Source: Zooshikella ganghwensis DSM 15267
GTDB lineage: Bacteria > Pseudomonadota > Gammaproteobacteria > Pseudomonadales > Zooshikellaceae
Reading direction: 5' to 3'
Assembly (NCBI RefSeq): GCF_000428585.1
Contig: NZ_AUAF01000018.1
Coordinates: forward strand, 1 to 61,797
Length of the DNA stretch: 61,797 nucleotides
This document shows positions 9,070 through 19,600 of this stretch, one piece after another. The position numbers and the translations under genes are program-made. The notes under the pieces were generated by a model, which ran no database searches, had not been told where the DNA came from, and saw only the letters and a list, made by a program, of their open reading frames with translations. The stretch's first letter is position 1. Every line of letters begins with the position of its first letter.

Positions 9070-10427
9070 ATCGCCTCCATCTGTTCGCTCACTGATGCAA
9101 AACTAGGTGTAACCTGTTGTGTAAGCCATTCATATAATGGTTTTGGCAGTGACTGCCAGAGTGTCTGGATGAAAGCTGCCAGCAACAGTTGCCGTGCACT
9201 CTCTGATGCAATCCCCCGGCTGCATAAATACTGTAATGCCTGCCTATCAAGCTGACCGACCGTCGCCCCATGAGCACAACGAACAGCATCATGATAGATT
9301 TCCAGTTCAGGCTTAGTGTGCATTCGGCTTCCTTGACTCAGTAGCATATTGCGACTGTACATGTTGCCTTCAGCCTGATGAGCTTCAGGTGTCATTAATA
9401 TTCGGCCATTAAAGACCCCTTTTGACTTTCCTGCCAATAAACCTTTATGTAAACAGTAGCTTTTGGTTTCTTCTGCCAGGTGGCGAAAAACCACACGATG
9501 ATCATGATGTTGCTGGCCTTGCCCGAGTAGTAGCCCATTCACTGTGGCAGAACTCCCCCGCCCCGCTAAGCGCTGGATAATTTGTAAGCGTGAAGCATTC
9601 CCTCCTAACGCAGCAAGCCAACTCTGTATCTGTGCTGAAGTATCCAGATCAACCAGTAGCTGGTGGACATGCTGACATGATGGAGCACACTGATTAAGGT
9701 TCACATAAATAACTTCTGCTGAAGGGGCAACATGCAGCTGAGTCAAGCTATTCCACAAACTATCACTTACCGACAAATCAGCCGGAGAAACAGTATGCTC
9801 TAACAATGTCAACTGACTGCCAGGTTGCACATGTATACGAACACTCGGCTGATACCAGCCCGCCCTTGCAGCAATATAGGCAATGTGGAGTGTTAGTTGG
9901 CTATCCGCAGGAATGCTCAGCTGTAGTGTCTCAGGTGATAATGCAAGGTTAAGTAATGCAAAACCATCACTGTCTTCATCCAATAAATCTTGGGCCGGTA
10001 TAAACAATGAGGGATCTGATACGTCACCTAATTGCCCGCCAAACAGAGAAGTATTGGTTTGATCACTGTAAAACTGACCATCGATACAATACAACAGTAC
10101 ACTGTTTGCTTGGGGGCTAATCGCTTTATGAATCAAATCAAGGTTGATACTAGCCGACAATTGTTTTATGTCAGCAATAACAGGATTACCGGTTTTTTGA
10201 GGCAAAACACTGGTTTTTTTTAGCGCATTATTTAATAGCGGCTCAGTAAAAAACTGCTCAGCACGAGTATACTTCCAAGACTCTTGGTGGCGAGTAGGTA
10301 ACCCCTGCTGCTGCCACCGCTGCCAAGCACGCTGTCGTATTGGTGAAATACCTTCAGCTGCAGACTGTATGGTTGTATCCCACTGCTGTTGGCAATGCTC
10401 AGAAATTGCTTGGCGCATCATACTCAT
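9066..10427 (-). CDS. sufD: SufD, scaffold subunit of SufBC2D
   Basis: A 453-residue member of the SufB/SufD family. The long N-terminal region includes RHQESWKYTRAEQFF, a SufD hallmark. The C-terminal beta-helix shows QRLAGRGSSATVNGLLLG, GVFNGRILMTPEAHQAEGN and CAHGATVGQLD, which carry the conserved residues that contact SufC and the cluster site. It acts in the cytosol with SufB and SufC. It lies 90 bp after sufC, the only sizeable gap in the operon; I see no clear terminator there. Confidence 0.93.
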   Translation of the reverse strand: MSMMRQAISEHCQQQWDTTIQSAAEGISPIRQRAWQRWQQQGLPTRHQESWKYTRAEQFFTEPLLNNALKKTSVLPQKTGNPVIADIKQLSASINLDLIHKAISPQANSVLLYCIDGQFYSDQTNTSLFGGQLGDVSDPSLFIPAQDLLDEDSDGFALLNLALSPETLQLSIPADSQLTLHIAYIAARAGWYQPSVRIHVQPGSQLTLLEHTVSPADLSVSDSLWNSLTQLHVAPSAEVIYVNLNQCAPSCQHVHQLLVDLDTSAQIQSWLAALGGNASRLQIIQRLAGRGSSATVNGLLLGQGQQHHDHRVVFRHLAEETKSYCLHKGLLAGKSKGVFNGRILMTPEAHQAEGNMYSRNMLLSQGSRMHTKPELEIYHDAVRCAHGATVGQLDRQALQYLCSRGIASESARQLLLAAFIQTLWQSLPKPLYEWLTQQVTPSFASVSEQMEAI

Positions 10428-10516
10428 TCACGAAGCCCTCTGTGTCATTAAAGCCTTCATGTTTGGTATATATGGAAGGCGTTAAATTCATACCCTTATT
10501 CACAGACACCAGAAAC

Positions 10517-11257
10517 TTATGCGGCAAAAGCCTGAAACCCTTGATTAGCCACTTGGTCTGCAAGCTCAACACCACCAGACTGGACAATACGTCCTGCCAA
10601 TAAAATATGTACTTGATCAGGTGTTAGATATTCCAGCCAGTGCGGATAGTGGGTAATTAGCAAAAAACCTGTGCCTTGTTGCTGTAAGTGTCGTATACCT
10701 TGACCAATAATTTTCAAGGCATCGACATCAAGCCCGGAGTCGATTTCGTCTACGACAGCAATCCTTGGTGATAGCAACAACATCTGTAATAACTCATTTC
10801 GCTTTTTTTCTCCGCCAGAGAAGCCATCATTCAACCCTCTGTATAAGAAGTCCTCGGTTAACCCGGATTGCTTTGCAGCCTGTTTGACTTGGGCTAATAA
10901 TTCAATGGCATCCAATGGCTCCAGATTCTGCACTTGCCGATGTGCATTCACCATGGCCTTGTAAAACTGCAAGTTACTCACCCCCGGAATAGTGACAGGA
11001 TGCTGAAAAGCAACAAACAAGCCCTGGTGAGCACGTTGCTCTATGGACAGTGGCAATAAATCCAGTCCTCCCAGCCGCAACGAGCCTGACTCGATGGTGT
11101 AGCCTGTATCCCCCAGAAGTGCTCGGGTTAAGGTACTTTTGCCGACGCCATTGGGTCCCATTAACACATGGATTTCCCCAGCATTAATCGTTATGTCAAT
11201 GGCTTCAAGAATGGTTTTGTTGGCCACGCTGACCGCTAATGATTGAATCTCCAGCAT
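10517..11257 (-). CDS. sufC: SufC, ABC-type ATPase of the SUF complex
   Basis: A 246-residue cytosolic ABC ATPase. Walker A is GPNGVGKSTL (near residue 35), the Q-loop region contains FVAFQHPVTIPG, the signature is NDGFSGGEKKRNE and Walker B is RIAVVDEIDSGLDVDAL, followed by the H-loop LLITHYPHWL. The SGGEKKRNE and DEIDSGLD forms are specific to SufC. It powers cluster assembly on SufBD. It lies 12 bp after sufB. Confidence 0.96.
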   Translation of the reverse strand: MLEIQSLAVSVANKTILEAIDITINAGEIHVLMGPNGVGKSTLTRALLGDTGYTIESGSLRLGGLDLLPLSIEQRAHQGLFVAFQHPVTIPGVSNLQFYKAMVNAHRQVQNLEPLDAIELLAQVKQAAKQSGLTEDFLYRGLNDGFSGGEKKRNELLQMLLLSPRIAVVDEIDSGLDVDALKIIGQGIRHLQQQGTGFLLITHYPHWLEYLTPDQVHILLAGRIVQSGGVELADQVANQGFQAFAA

Positions 11258-11269
11258 TATTTCCCCCTT

Positions 11270-12718
11270 TTAACCCACACAACCTTCCAGGCTCACTTGC
11301 ATGAGACGGTTAGCTTCTACCGCAAACTCCATTGGCAATTGCTCAAAAACATCTTTGCAAAAACCATTAACGACTAACGCCACAGCCTGCTCAGGCTCTA
11401 ACCCTCTTTGCTGCAAGTACAAAAGCTGTTCATCCGCAATTTTTGAAGTTGTTGCTTCGTGTTCTACCGTACCAGAGTATTCACCAGCCTCAATGTAAGG
11501 AAAGGTATTTGCAGAACAACCATCACCAATTAATAAGGAGTCACATTGTGTATAGTTGCGGGCACCAGTGGCAGTAGGATTGAGTTTAACAAGGCCGCGA
11601 TAGGTATTTTGGCTTTTCCCTGCAGAAATACCTTTCGACAAAATCGTGCTTCGGGTATTTTTGCCAACGTGGATCATCTTGGTGCCTGTATCCGCTTGCT
11701 GGTAATTTCGCGTCACCGCCACAGAGAAAAATTCACCAATGGCATGATCCCCCCGCAAAATCACACTCGGGTATTTCCAGGTAATGGCTGAGCCTGTTTC
11801 AATTTGTGTCCAGCTTATTTTGCTGCGAGTCCCCGCACAAAGCCCCCGTTTGGTCACAAAATTATAAATCCCGCCTCGGCCTTGTTCATCACCAGGGTAC
11901 CAATTCTGCACTGTGGAGTACTTAATCTCAGCATCATCTAAGGCCACTAGTTCTACCACAGCCGCATGTAACTGGTTTTCATCCCGCATAGGGGCTGTAC
12001 AGCCTTCGAGATAACTGACGTAACTGCCTTTTTCAGCAATGATCAGTGTTCGCTCAAACTGACCTGTATTAGCCGCATTAATTCTAAAGTAAGTGGATAA
12101 CTCAAGTGGACAGCGAACCCCTTCAGGTACATAGACAAAGGAGCCATCACTAAATACCGCAGCATTTAATGCCGCATAAAAATTATCACCTGGAGGAACC
12201 ACACGCCCAAGATAGGCTTTGATTAATTCAGGGTATTGTTGGATTGCTTCTGAAATTGGGCAAAAAATAACACCCGCTTTGGCCAAAGTATCCTTAAAGG
12301 TTGTTGCCACAGAGACACTGTCAAATATGGCGTCAACGGCTACCCCTGCGAGCATTTCCTGTTCATATAATGGAATACCCAATTTTTCATACGTTTGCAG
12401 TAACTCAGGGTCAACTTCATCAAGACTTTTGGGGCGATCTGCAAGGGATTTGGGTGAGGAGTAATAAACAATACTTTGAAAGTCTATTGGCGTGTGTTGC
12501 ACTTGTGCCCAAGCAGGCGGTTTCATTTTGCACCAGCGCTGAAACGCTTGTAGTCGCCAATTTAAAATATATTCCGGCTCCTGTTTTTTAGCCGACAATT
12601 GCCGGATAACAGTCTCATTCAAACCTGCTGGCAAGGTATCTGTTTCAATATCAGTCACAAACCCTGCACTGTAGCGTTGTTGCAAATGCTGTTGCAAATC
12701 TGTATTTGCGGCACACAT
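11270..12718 (-). CDS. sufB: SufB, Fe-S cluster assembly scaffold
   Basis: A 482-residue protein of the usual SufB length. Seen are [12 protein letters not shown] near the N-terminus, [19 protein letters not shown], the [21 protein letters not shown] segment with a conserved Cys, and the C-terminal [20 protein letters not shown] and [19 protein letters not shown] blocks. It is the scaffold on which the nascent cluster is built, with SufC and SufD. It is the first gene of the operon sufB-C-D-S-U-T and divergent from the Rrf2 regulator. Confidence 0.96.
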   Translation of the reverse strand: MCAANTDLQQHLQQRYSAGFVTDIETDTLPAGLNETVIRQLSAKKQEPEYILNWRLQAFQRWCKMKPPAWAQVQHTPIDFQSIVYYSSPKSLADRPKSLDEVDPELLQTYEKLGIPLYEQEMLAGVAVDAIFDSVSVATTFKDTLAKAGVIFCPISEAIQQYPELIKAYLGRVVPPGDNFYAALNAAVFSDGSFVYVPEGVRCPLELSTYFRINAANTGQFERTLIIAEKGSYVSYLEGCTAPMRDENQLHAAVVELVALDDAEIKYSTVQNWYPGDEQGRGGIYNFVTKRGLCAGTRSKISWTQIETGSAITWKYPSVILRGDHAIGEFFSVAVTRNYQQADTGTKMIHVGKNTRSTILSKGISAGKSQNTYRGLVKLNPTATGARNYTQCDSLLIGDGCSANTFPYIEAGEYSGTVEHEATTSKIADEQLLYLQQRGLEPEQAVALVVNGFCKDVFEQLPMEFAVEANRLMQVSLEGCVG

Positions 12719-12885
12719 AGTGACCTTCCTCTATCACTTAAGCCTTCTATCACTTTTAACTCACTTATTAGCAAGCCATTAATTACTCACCAACACTGTG
12801 CGTCTTTAAACAATAGTCAACGTAGCAACTCATGCCTATTCAAAAGCATGTTCTTCCCTCAACTACCCTTATCAACCAAATACCA

Positions 12886-12898
12886 TACTAAAATAGTA
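12886..12898. promoter_or_regulatory. Palindrome 1 in the sufB/rrf2 intergenic region
   Basis: TACTAAAATAGTA is a palindrome with perfect 5-bp arms (TACTA/TAGTA). It shares the pattern TACTAAnnTnGTA with a second site 56 bp away. Candidate operator for the divergent Rrf2-family regulator, by position; binding is inferred. Confidence 0.5.
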
Positions 12899-12940
12899 AA
12901 CTTTATGTTTACAGCGTAATCCTCTATCAATTTAAAATCA

Positions 12941-12955
12941 ATACTAATTTGGTAT
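12941..12955. promoter_or_regulatory. Palindrome 2 in the sufB/rrf2 intergenic region
   Basis: ATACTAATTTGGTAT is a near-perfect inverted repeat (ATACnAA/TTnGTAT form). It matches palindrome 1 in the core and, like it, lies between the divergent suf operon and its likely regulator. Confidence 0.5.
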
Positions 12956-13070
12956 AGAATAGTCTATCAGTAAAGCTTTACTCCTACTCAAGGAGGGTGA
13001 TGCAGACTGTAACTCACTATTGGGGCTGACAGCGTTGTCAGTGATGCTCAGGACAAAGAAGGGTAAAAAT

Positions 13071-13553
13071 ATGCTTCGTATCAGCCGCTTAGCCGATTAC
13101 GCGCTGATTATTGCGCATCATCTACAACAGCAGGCTAACCTTATCAGCCTGGAAGCCATTGCTGATAATACGCAAATTCCACGGGCTACAGTACGAAAGT
13201 TATTAAGGTGTCTGGTGCAGCATCAGCTTGTCACCTCAGTTCGAGGTGCTCGAGGTGGCTACCTTCTGGCAAGATCAGGCGATAATATTTCGATTGCGGA
13301 TGTTATTGAAGCGATTGAAGGTCCTATTGCGTTAACCGAATGCGCTAAAGCCACTGCCCACTGTCAATGTGAGCTATCATCTCATTGCCAATTAAAAAAC
13401 CCTTGGCAACAGATTAATCAACAGCTGTATTTAACCCTTAAACAGGTAAAACTCACCAGCATCAACAGCTCAGCCACTTCCAGTCAATCGGTAACATTGG
13501 AAGCTTCGCAACATACCACGCCTGTAGAGCCTTTGCCAATCAACACTGATTAG
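13071..13553 (+). CDS. Rrf2-family regulator of the suf operon
   Basis: A 160-residue protein when started at ATG 13071, which gives the canonical Rrf2 start MLRISRLADYALIIAHHL; earlier in-frame codons lack this support. The winged HTH follows, with SLEAIADNTQIPRATVRKLLR and SVRGARGGYLLA (wing). Three or four Cys residues, in ECAKATAHCQCELSSHC, occupy the Fe-S ligand region typical of SUF-system regulators. It probably senses cluster status and controls the divergent sufBCDSUT operon. The C-terminal 35 residues are Ser/Thr-rich and longer than usual. It is convergent with the PhnA-like gene, 1 bp apart. Confidence 0.88.
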   Translation: MLRISRLADYALIIAHHLQQQANLISLEAIADNTQIPRATVRKLLRCLVQHQLVTSVRGARGGYLLARSGDNISIADVIEAIEGPIALTECAKATAHCQCELSSHCQLKNPWQQINQQLYLTLKQVKLTSINSSATSSQSVTLEASQHTTPVEPLPINTD

Positions 13554-13554
13554 T

Positions 13555-13962
13555 TCATACAAAGGACTCTATTTCTGATAACCACTGATCTGCTTCAGGG
13601 GAAAGGTACAATGTGTCTTCCAAATTGGCCGCCCAGTCATATTGCTTAGCAAAATAGCGCGTTAACATGACGGCCATGACCTGAGCAGCAAGGTGCTCAC
13701 TCCATACCGCAGTCGCAAGACAACGCCAGTGATCTATATTACGAAGTTTGGGATGACTGATCTGCTGCAAGCAAGTTTCACACAGTAAAATACAGTGCTC
13801 AATGTCAATTTCAGTCGATACTGGAGGAACTTCAAATACCGTCAGTTTCGTTTTTCGTGCTCCACAAAGTTCACACTGCGCACTGTAACGACGCACTAAT
13901 TCCCTTGTGAAGTTTTCCAGCTGCTGTTTTCTCAGCACATCCCTTTGGAAACCTTTTGCCAT
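13555..13962 (-). CDS. PhnA-like zinc-ribbon protein
   Basis: A 135-residue protein with two Cys pairs: CELCGARKTKLTVFEVPPVS and LLCETCLQQI, spaced like a treble-clef zinc site, followed by HWRCLATAVWSEHLAAQVMAV. This pattern is the one annotated as PhnA in pseudomonads, where function is unclear. There is no phosphonate operon nearby, so the name should not be taken as a role. The gene lies 10 bp after the secreted-protein gene on the same strand and may be co-transcribed with it. Confidence 0.6.
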   Translation of the reverse strand: MAKGFQRDVLRKQQLENFTRELVRRYSAQCELCGARKTKLTVFEVPPVSTEIDIEHCILLCETCLQQISHPKLRNIDHWRCLATAVWSEHLAAQVMAVMLTRYFAKQYDWAANLEDTLYLSPEADQWLSEIESFV

Positions 13963-13972
13963 AGTAGTTGAT

Positions 13973-14509
13973 CTATTCTAATGATATCAATGTATGGACC
14001 ATAGCACTCGGTAACAAGAGATACCACTGTTGCTTTTTGTAAGTTAATTCAACATTAACGACATTTGACGCGCTTTTTACATTCGTTGCTGGTTGCCACT
14101 TTATACTGACTTGTGCCTGATGATCATTATGCCATGTACTAATAACCTTGAGAGTATGATATTGCCAAGGCTTTTTTTCCAAGGTTCTTTTGGCTAACCA
14201 CACGAGTAATGCTTCACCTGACGTAGGCCACTGACAAGGTTTAACGCTTAACTGCCGACAAACACCTTGTTGCTCACGTGACGATGGCCACTGTTGCTGC
14301 AACGCACTTAAGGTATCAGGATCAATGTAAGCAGCCGCTTCGGTAAAATCACCTGTGACAGTCGCTTTCACCATGGCCTTTGCTAAACACTCAATGACCT
14401 CATTGGTATTATTTGACTGGTAACAAGACAAGGATAAATCAGTGGAAGAAGCAAATATACTGGAACTGAACAAGATCATTAGCCCCCCAAAAAAACTCGA
14501 TATTTTCAA
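13973..14509 (-). CDS. Secreted protein of unknown function
   Basis: A 178-residue protein with a signal peptide (MKISSFFGGLMILFSSSIFA) and a mature part with a Cys near each end of its first half (LSCYQSNN, ECLAKAM, GVCRQLSVKPCQW). The TGDFTEAAAYIDPDTL and LTYKKQQWYLLLPS stretches look like an NTF2/DUF4878-type cone fold, in which the last strand carries a conserved Trp-Tyr, but this is only an impression. It lies upstream of the PhnA-like gene in the same direction. Confidence 0.5.
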   Translation of the reverse strand: MKISSFFGGLMILFSSSIFASSTDLSLSCYQSNNTNEVIECLAKAMVKATVTGDFTEAAAYIDPDTLSALQQQWPSSREQQGVCRQLSVKPCQWPTSGEALLVWLAKRTLEKKPWQYHTLKVISTWHNDHQAQVSIKWQPATNVKSASNVVNVELTYKKQQWYLLLPSAMVHTLISLE

Positions 14510-14634
14510 CTGATGCTCCTAACCAAAATACTCCCAGCGTTTGGGAAAGATAGAAAAATCAATTAAATCACATTGCTATTCTGTTCAGGGGTAACTTGTC
14601 GCATAGTCAACAATTGATAGCCGCTAATAGGTGA

Positions 14635-15615
14635 CTAGCCAGGGATTTCGCGAAGGGGAATTAAATTATTGGAATCAATGACACGCACACAATTTCGCCC
14701 AGCATGTTTTGCTAAATAAAGCGCATTGTCTGCACGTTTTACCATTGTTTCGGGTCGATCACCCGAAATGTAGCCTGTAATACCAAAACTACCCGTACAT
14801 TGCATAGGGCCATGGTTGAAGTTTTCCAGCGCACGACGTAACTTTTCTGCAAGAAAAGCACACTGCTGAGTACTCGTTTCAGGGCAAATAATTAAAAACT
14901 CTTCCCCCCCCCAGCGACCCACGGTATCCACTTTTCGTAAGTTTGCTTTCAACAACCCAGCAATACTAACTAAAACATTATCCCCCATTTGATGACCATA
15001 CTGATCATTTACTTCTTTAAAATTATCAAGATCTATTAACATAATTGAGCAAGGGTGATTAAAGCGCTCTGCTCTTTGTACTTCTTGATGGTGGATTTCA
15101 TCGAGCTTCAAGCGGTTATTCAATGAAGTAAGGCGGTCTAAATTGGCGAGTCTTTCCAGCTCACGATTTTTTAAGGCTAATTCGGCATGAGCTTCTGCTA
15201 ATGAGTTTTGCACCTCTTTGAGTTGACTAATATCGACAGAGATTGAGTATTTTACCACTCTTCCATCATGCCAAATCATCGCACTTTCTTGCAGCTGATA
15301 CCAACAATCATTGGTGTCATTAAAGTACTCAAAAACAACTACCTTACCATTGGGTTTGCCAGAGCCGTCAACCAGTTCAGGAATCTTACAAAAAAGACAG
15401 GGCTGATCCTGCTGGTAAATTTGCTGCCAACATTTTAAACCTGGCTTGTGCTCAACAGCTTGTTTAAATGCATGATTGACATAAACAACCTCGCGGTAAT
15501 TTGCATCAACCACATAAATTCCAAATGGAATTGCATCAAACAATGCCTCAAAAATACTATCATCCAGCATGGACGAATTTCCGTTATCAAACCTTACTGA
15601 CTGAACACCATGCAC
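14635..15615 (-). CDS. PAS-GGEEF diguanylate cyclase
   Basis: A 326-residue cytosolic protein. A PAS domain covers roughly residues 20-135 (FEALFDAIPFGIYVVDANYR, VVKYSISVDISQLKE at its end), a short coiled coil 135-160, and a GGDEF domain to the C-terminus. The active site is GGEEF near residue 235, and an RxxD inhibitory site (RKVD) lies five residues before it, so the enzyme should make c-di-GMP and be product-inhibited. The PAS core has three Cys residues (CWQQ, CLFC) that could bind a ligand or metal. It is the last gene of the giant-kinase operon, 27 bp after the CheY-like gene, so it is the likely output. Confidence 0.85.
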   Translation of the reverse strand: MHGVQSVRFDNGNSSMLDDSIFEALFDAIPFGIYVVDANYREVVYVNHAFKQAVEHKPGLKCWQQIYQQDQPCLFCKIPELVDGSGKPNGKVVVFEYFNDTNDCWYQLQESAMIWHDGRVVKYSISVDISQLKEVQNSLAEAHAELALKNRELERLANLDRLTSLNNRLKLDEIHHQEVQRAERFNHPCSIMLIDLDNFKEVNDQYGHQMGDNVLVSIAGLLKANLRKVDTVGRWGGEEFLIICPETSTQQCAFLAEKLRRALENFNHGPMQCTGSFGITGYISGDRPETMVKRADNALYLAKHAGRNCVRVIDSNNLIPLREIPG

Positions 15616-15642
15616 ACCTTTTTTAGCACAACAGCAATTTAA

Positions 15643-16035
15643 TTACTCTTCATCATCACTGTCGTTTTTCAGGACTTTTTGAATCACCTCCTGCAGCCGA
15701 ACTTCTTTTACCGGTTTCAACACATAGCCTTGTGCTCCAGCATCAATCGCCTCAAGTACCATCTGTTCCTGGCCATGGGAGGTTACCATTATAATGTTAG
15801 CTTGAGGATAACTGGCCATAATCGCCTTGGTTGCCTCAATACCATCCATATCAGGCATGGTAATATCCATCGTCACTATGTCAGGTTTGACTTTGGGGTA
15901 ACTTGCTACGGCCACCGCCCCACTTCGACACTGGCTGACTACCTCATAGCCTAATTCTGTCAACATTTTAGTTAGCTTATTGATGGTAATGAGCGAGTCA
16001 TCCACAACCATCACCCGCAACCCTGTCATATTCAC
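15643..16035 (-). CDS. CheY-like stand-alone response regulator
   Basis: A 130-residue single receiver domain. Acidic pair Asp12/Asp13, phospho-acceptor Asp57 in TMDITMPDMDG, Thr85 in MVTSHGQ and Lys107 in VLKPV are all in place, numbered from the Met at 16035. There is no output domain. The start overlaps the stop of the CheX-like gene by 4 bp, so the two products are probably made together. The likely phosphodonor is the giant kinase encoded upstream; the likely target is the diguanylate cyclase encoded next. Confidence 0.9.
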   Translation of the reverse strand: MNMTGLRVMVVDDSLITINKLTKMLTELGYEVVSQCRSGAVAVASYPKVKPDIVTMDITMPDMDGIEATKAIMASYPQANIIMVTSHGQEQMVLEAIDAGAQGYVLKPVKEVRLQEVIQKVLKNDSDDEE

Positions 16036-16547
16036 TCCAGATAGTTTAAATATTGATCAAACATATCCTTAGGTCCAACACAGATAATCACTAAATCCCC
16101 AAACTGAGTGTGTAAAGAGGTCCGATAGAACCGTGCATGACGATGCTTAACAAGACTTTTACCCCCTGAAAATGCAACTGGGGGAGAAAAATGAACAAGC
16201 TCTTTGCTACCGAGAAGTGCAGTACAATTACCAATAATTGTATTCAACAAATCACTCCCCGTTTCTTCCAGATACACTTCTTTCTCTTCAGGGGGAAAGT
16301 CAATACCAGACATAAAACAGTCCATCAAGTAATGCAGTAGTGACACATCAAAACTAAATGCAATCATCATGTTGACGGGGCCACCCATACTTAAAATTGA
16401 AGTATAGTCACGCAGCGTTAATAGCTGCACATCCTCCAATACAAACTCTGTTCTTTGTACTTCAATAGCAGCTTCATCAACCAGTATCTCTTTCGCTCGA
16501 TTGGCAATGAGCACCATTACATGGCCTATATCCAATGGCTTTGTCAT
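16032..16547 (-). CDS. CheX-like phosphatase domain protein
   Basis: A 171-residue protein from the ATG at 16547, preceded by GAAGGGTAATTAT, a better ribosome site than at the longer 16583 start. The segment EETGSDLLNTIIGNC carries the E-x(n)-N signature of the CheC/CheX/FliY class, in which Glu and Asn align water to hydrolyse CheY-phosphate. The flanking LSMGGPVNMMIAFSFD and FSPPVAFSGGKS match the CheX fold. It sits between the kinase and the CheY-like gene, as expected of a phosphatase that resets the relay. Function is inferred from family and context. Confidence 0.78.
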   Translation of the reverse strand: MTKPLDIGHVMVLIANRAKEILVDEAAIEVQRTEFVLEDVQLLTLRDYTSILSMGGPVNMMIAFSFDVSLLHYLMDCFMSGIDFPPEEKEVYLEETGSDLLNTIIGNCTALLGSKELVHFSPPVAFSGGKSLVKHRHARFYRTSLHTQFGDLVIICVGPKDMFDQYLNYLE

Positions 16548-16665
16548 ATAATTACCCTTCGACCTGAAGTTTACACCGTTCACTTCATCTCAAGCATGTA
16601 TTCATATCTTTTTACTTTTTATAAATGCAGGTAATAACCCACTCATTAGTGCAACAAAGATACCT

Positions 16666-19600
16666 TTATGTATCCTCCTGTCGAAGAGGAACAGTAATTT
16701 TAAACTGAGTCCCTTTTCCTTGTTGACTTGAGACTTCAATGGTACCACCTAGCTCATCCACGACGTCTTTTACTGCTGCCAAACCAATGCCTCTACCAGA
16801 TATTTCATCAGCACTTGAACATGTTGTGATACCATGTTCAAAAATAAACGGTAATAATTCAGCCTGATCCATTTTTGCAAATTCTACTACACGTCCTATA
16901 TATCGCTCTTGTAACTGAGTACGTAACGATGTAACGGAAATACCTGCCCCATCATCTGCCACTGTGATAAAACACAAATCTTCTTGTACCGCTAATGTAC
17001 AGAGTATTTCACCACAAGCATCTTTGCCAGCTTCCAGCCGCACATTAGGAGCTTCAATGCCATGATCAATTGCATTTCGAAATAAATGAATCAAACTATG
17101 GATTAACTTAATAAAGCGATCAGGATTAACCGTTATCGACTCACCCACTAACACAAACCTTACTTCTTTGGCACAACGTTTTGCCAAGCGTTGAACTGTT
17201 TTTTCATAAGCCGCTAACATGCTATGCAAATCAACAACTTTCATATTGAGTGCACAACCAACAAGCGCCTTTATTTTTTCTGTATCTGTGCCATCTGTTA
17301 ACACTTGCCTTGCCTTGTTCACCAACGCTTCTAATTGCTGGTTACCGATAACAACGCCCCCTTTATTGACGAGAAAAGCCTCTCCAAACATTCGGCGCAC
17401 AACATTAAGATCCTGATCCAAACACTTCATTAGATCACTCTCAGCAACCTGAGCTAATACTTTTTTATAGTCCTTTTTATCTGGCAAGTTTATAATTTTT
17501 TGTTCAATTTCATGGATAGCATCGGGTAATCGTTTAAAGCCATACTGGTAAAATATTCCTTTATAAGTATGAAACTCCTGCAACACCTGTCTCACATTTA
17601 CACTCAATGCTAGCACTTTTGAGGATGCATATAGCTGCTGTAAATTAGCGATAAACTGTTCAAACTCATCTAACAAATAAAATATATCCTGACCGTCGGT
17701 TAAAATTGATACCACAAATTCAAGGTTTCGCCGTTCTTCTTCGAGATTTTCCTGTAGCTTTTTTTCTTCAGTCATGTCCGTCAAGATCATCATGATCTTT
17801 TCTTGCACATAACGGTACTCTGCAGCAATAAAACGACCTGCTATCAAAAAGCTTGATGGCAATAGAGAAAGCAGCACCTCTCTTTTAAGAGGGTTAGCCG
17901 TTCCTTTTAGTCGAGTAAGTACACGCTCATACAAACTCACTTCCACATCATTGACCAATGGTAGCAGTGATGTTATTTTCTTACCCGAAGGAACACAACG
18001 TAAAATTCTTTCACACTCAATACTATATTGAGGCTCTACAAGGAGTTGATCATTGAAGGTTAAAAACCCTTGACCAGAATTATGTAACAGGTTTTCAATT
18101 TGATTAGATTTATACTGTAGCTGTCGGTAGAGTGTAGTAATTTTTCTATTCCAACAAATAATCACAATGATAATTCCTCCCACAATGAGCAGGAAATTCC
18201 ATAGTAAACCATAATCAACATACTCCTCCATGGTAACCTTCATCCAGTGATTGTAAATCTGCTCTTGATCCTGATTTGTAAACGTTTCTATCGTTTTATC
18301 TAGGATACTCAGTAATTCAGGGTAATATTTATTGACTGCAATACTCACTACCTTTTCAATATCGAGCCTACCTGCTATTTTAATTTCGTGAGCACGCTGT
18401 TTTTGCAGCCAATAGCTAATTGCAGCGAGATCATCCACAAAACCATCGATATCACCTGAAACAACATCTTTAAGACCTTTTTCAACTGTTTCGTACTCTG
18501 TAATATGAATATCCAGATTATTTTTTTGCAAAATTTCCTTTGTTAGGTTATCCGCAATCACACCAATATGTAACCCCTGTAAAGAGCTAGTATCAATAAA
18601 GGATTTTTCCAGCCTAACCGCAACAACTAATGGCAAACGAAATAGTGGCCGTGTAAAGTTATACTTATCTCGCAATGAAGGTAAATCCATCGCGGCTATC
18701 AACACATCACAAGATGGATTCATGTCATCCTTACTGGTCACCAGAGAAAAATGTAAACCCGTCCTTTCAGTAATTAATTGTAAATAGTTTTTTGTCATCC
18801 CTGTATGCTCTCCCGCTGGGGTAGCAAACTCAACGGGTTGCCAATGCTTATTAATACAATACTTGACTGGACGTTTTTTAGCGACAAACTTCTTCTCTTC
18901 AGCTGATAAGTCTAACCTTAGACCTTCCATTACAGCATGAGAATAATCACCGATCCATTTTGCATTAATTTCCTGTACTTCATTAAGGCTTAACTCGCTT
19001 ATTCCTTTATTCAGTATACTTAACAGAATCTTATTTTTTTTATTCACGGCAAGGTGTAAAGCTTCATGCCGCTTATCAAGCTCCAGCACGTTATTCGCAA
19101 GCACCAGATTTGTTAGTCCTTCTTTTTCTATTAAATACTTTGCTACAGCACCACTTTCAATGGTTGCATCCACCGCACCAGTACTCACCAGCTTTAACGC
19201 TTCACGGCTACTATGGGTTAGTCTTATTTTTATTTTAGGAAAAGATTTTTTTAAAAATTCCCCGACATAAAACCCCTCAGGAAATGCTAGCACTTTACCT
19301 TTAAGTTGCTGCAAAGCCTGATAATTATTTTCTTGGCGGCTAATTAATATGTTGGGTAGCTTTGCATAAGGTTTGGTAAATAGAAGATGCTCAGTACGCT
19401 CAGGGGTTTTAACAATATTAACCAGAATATCCAAGCTGTTCTCATAAGCCTGATTTAGTAACTTATTCCAAGATGATTCTGTAATAAACTCAACAGTAAA
19501 GCCTATTTTTTTGGCTAATAGATTTATATAGTCAACCGATAATCCTTGCGGTTTGCCATCATCATAAAAGTCAAAGGGTGGCCAGTCTGTCTCATTCGCG

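Noticed and set aside
16032-16583. Longer start for the CheX-like gene at 16583
   Set aside because: The ATG at 16547 has a proper GAAGGG ribosome site; the earlier Met adds residues without family support.
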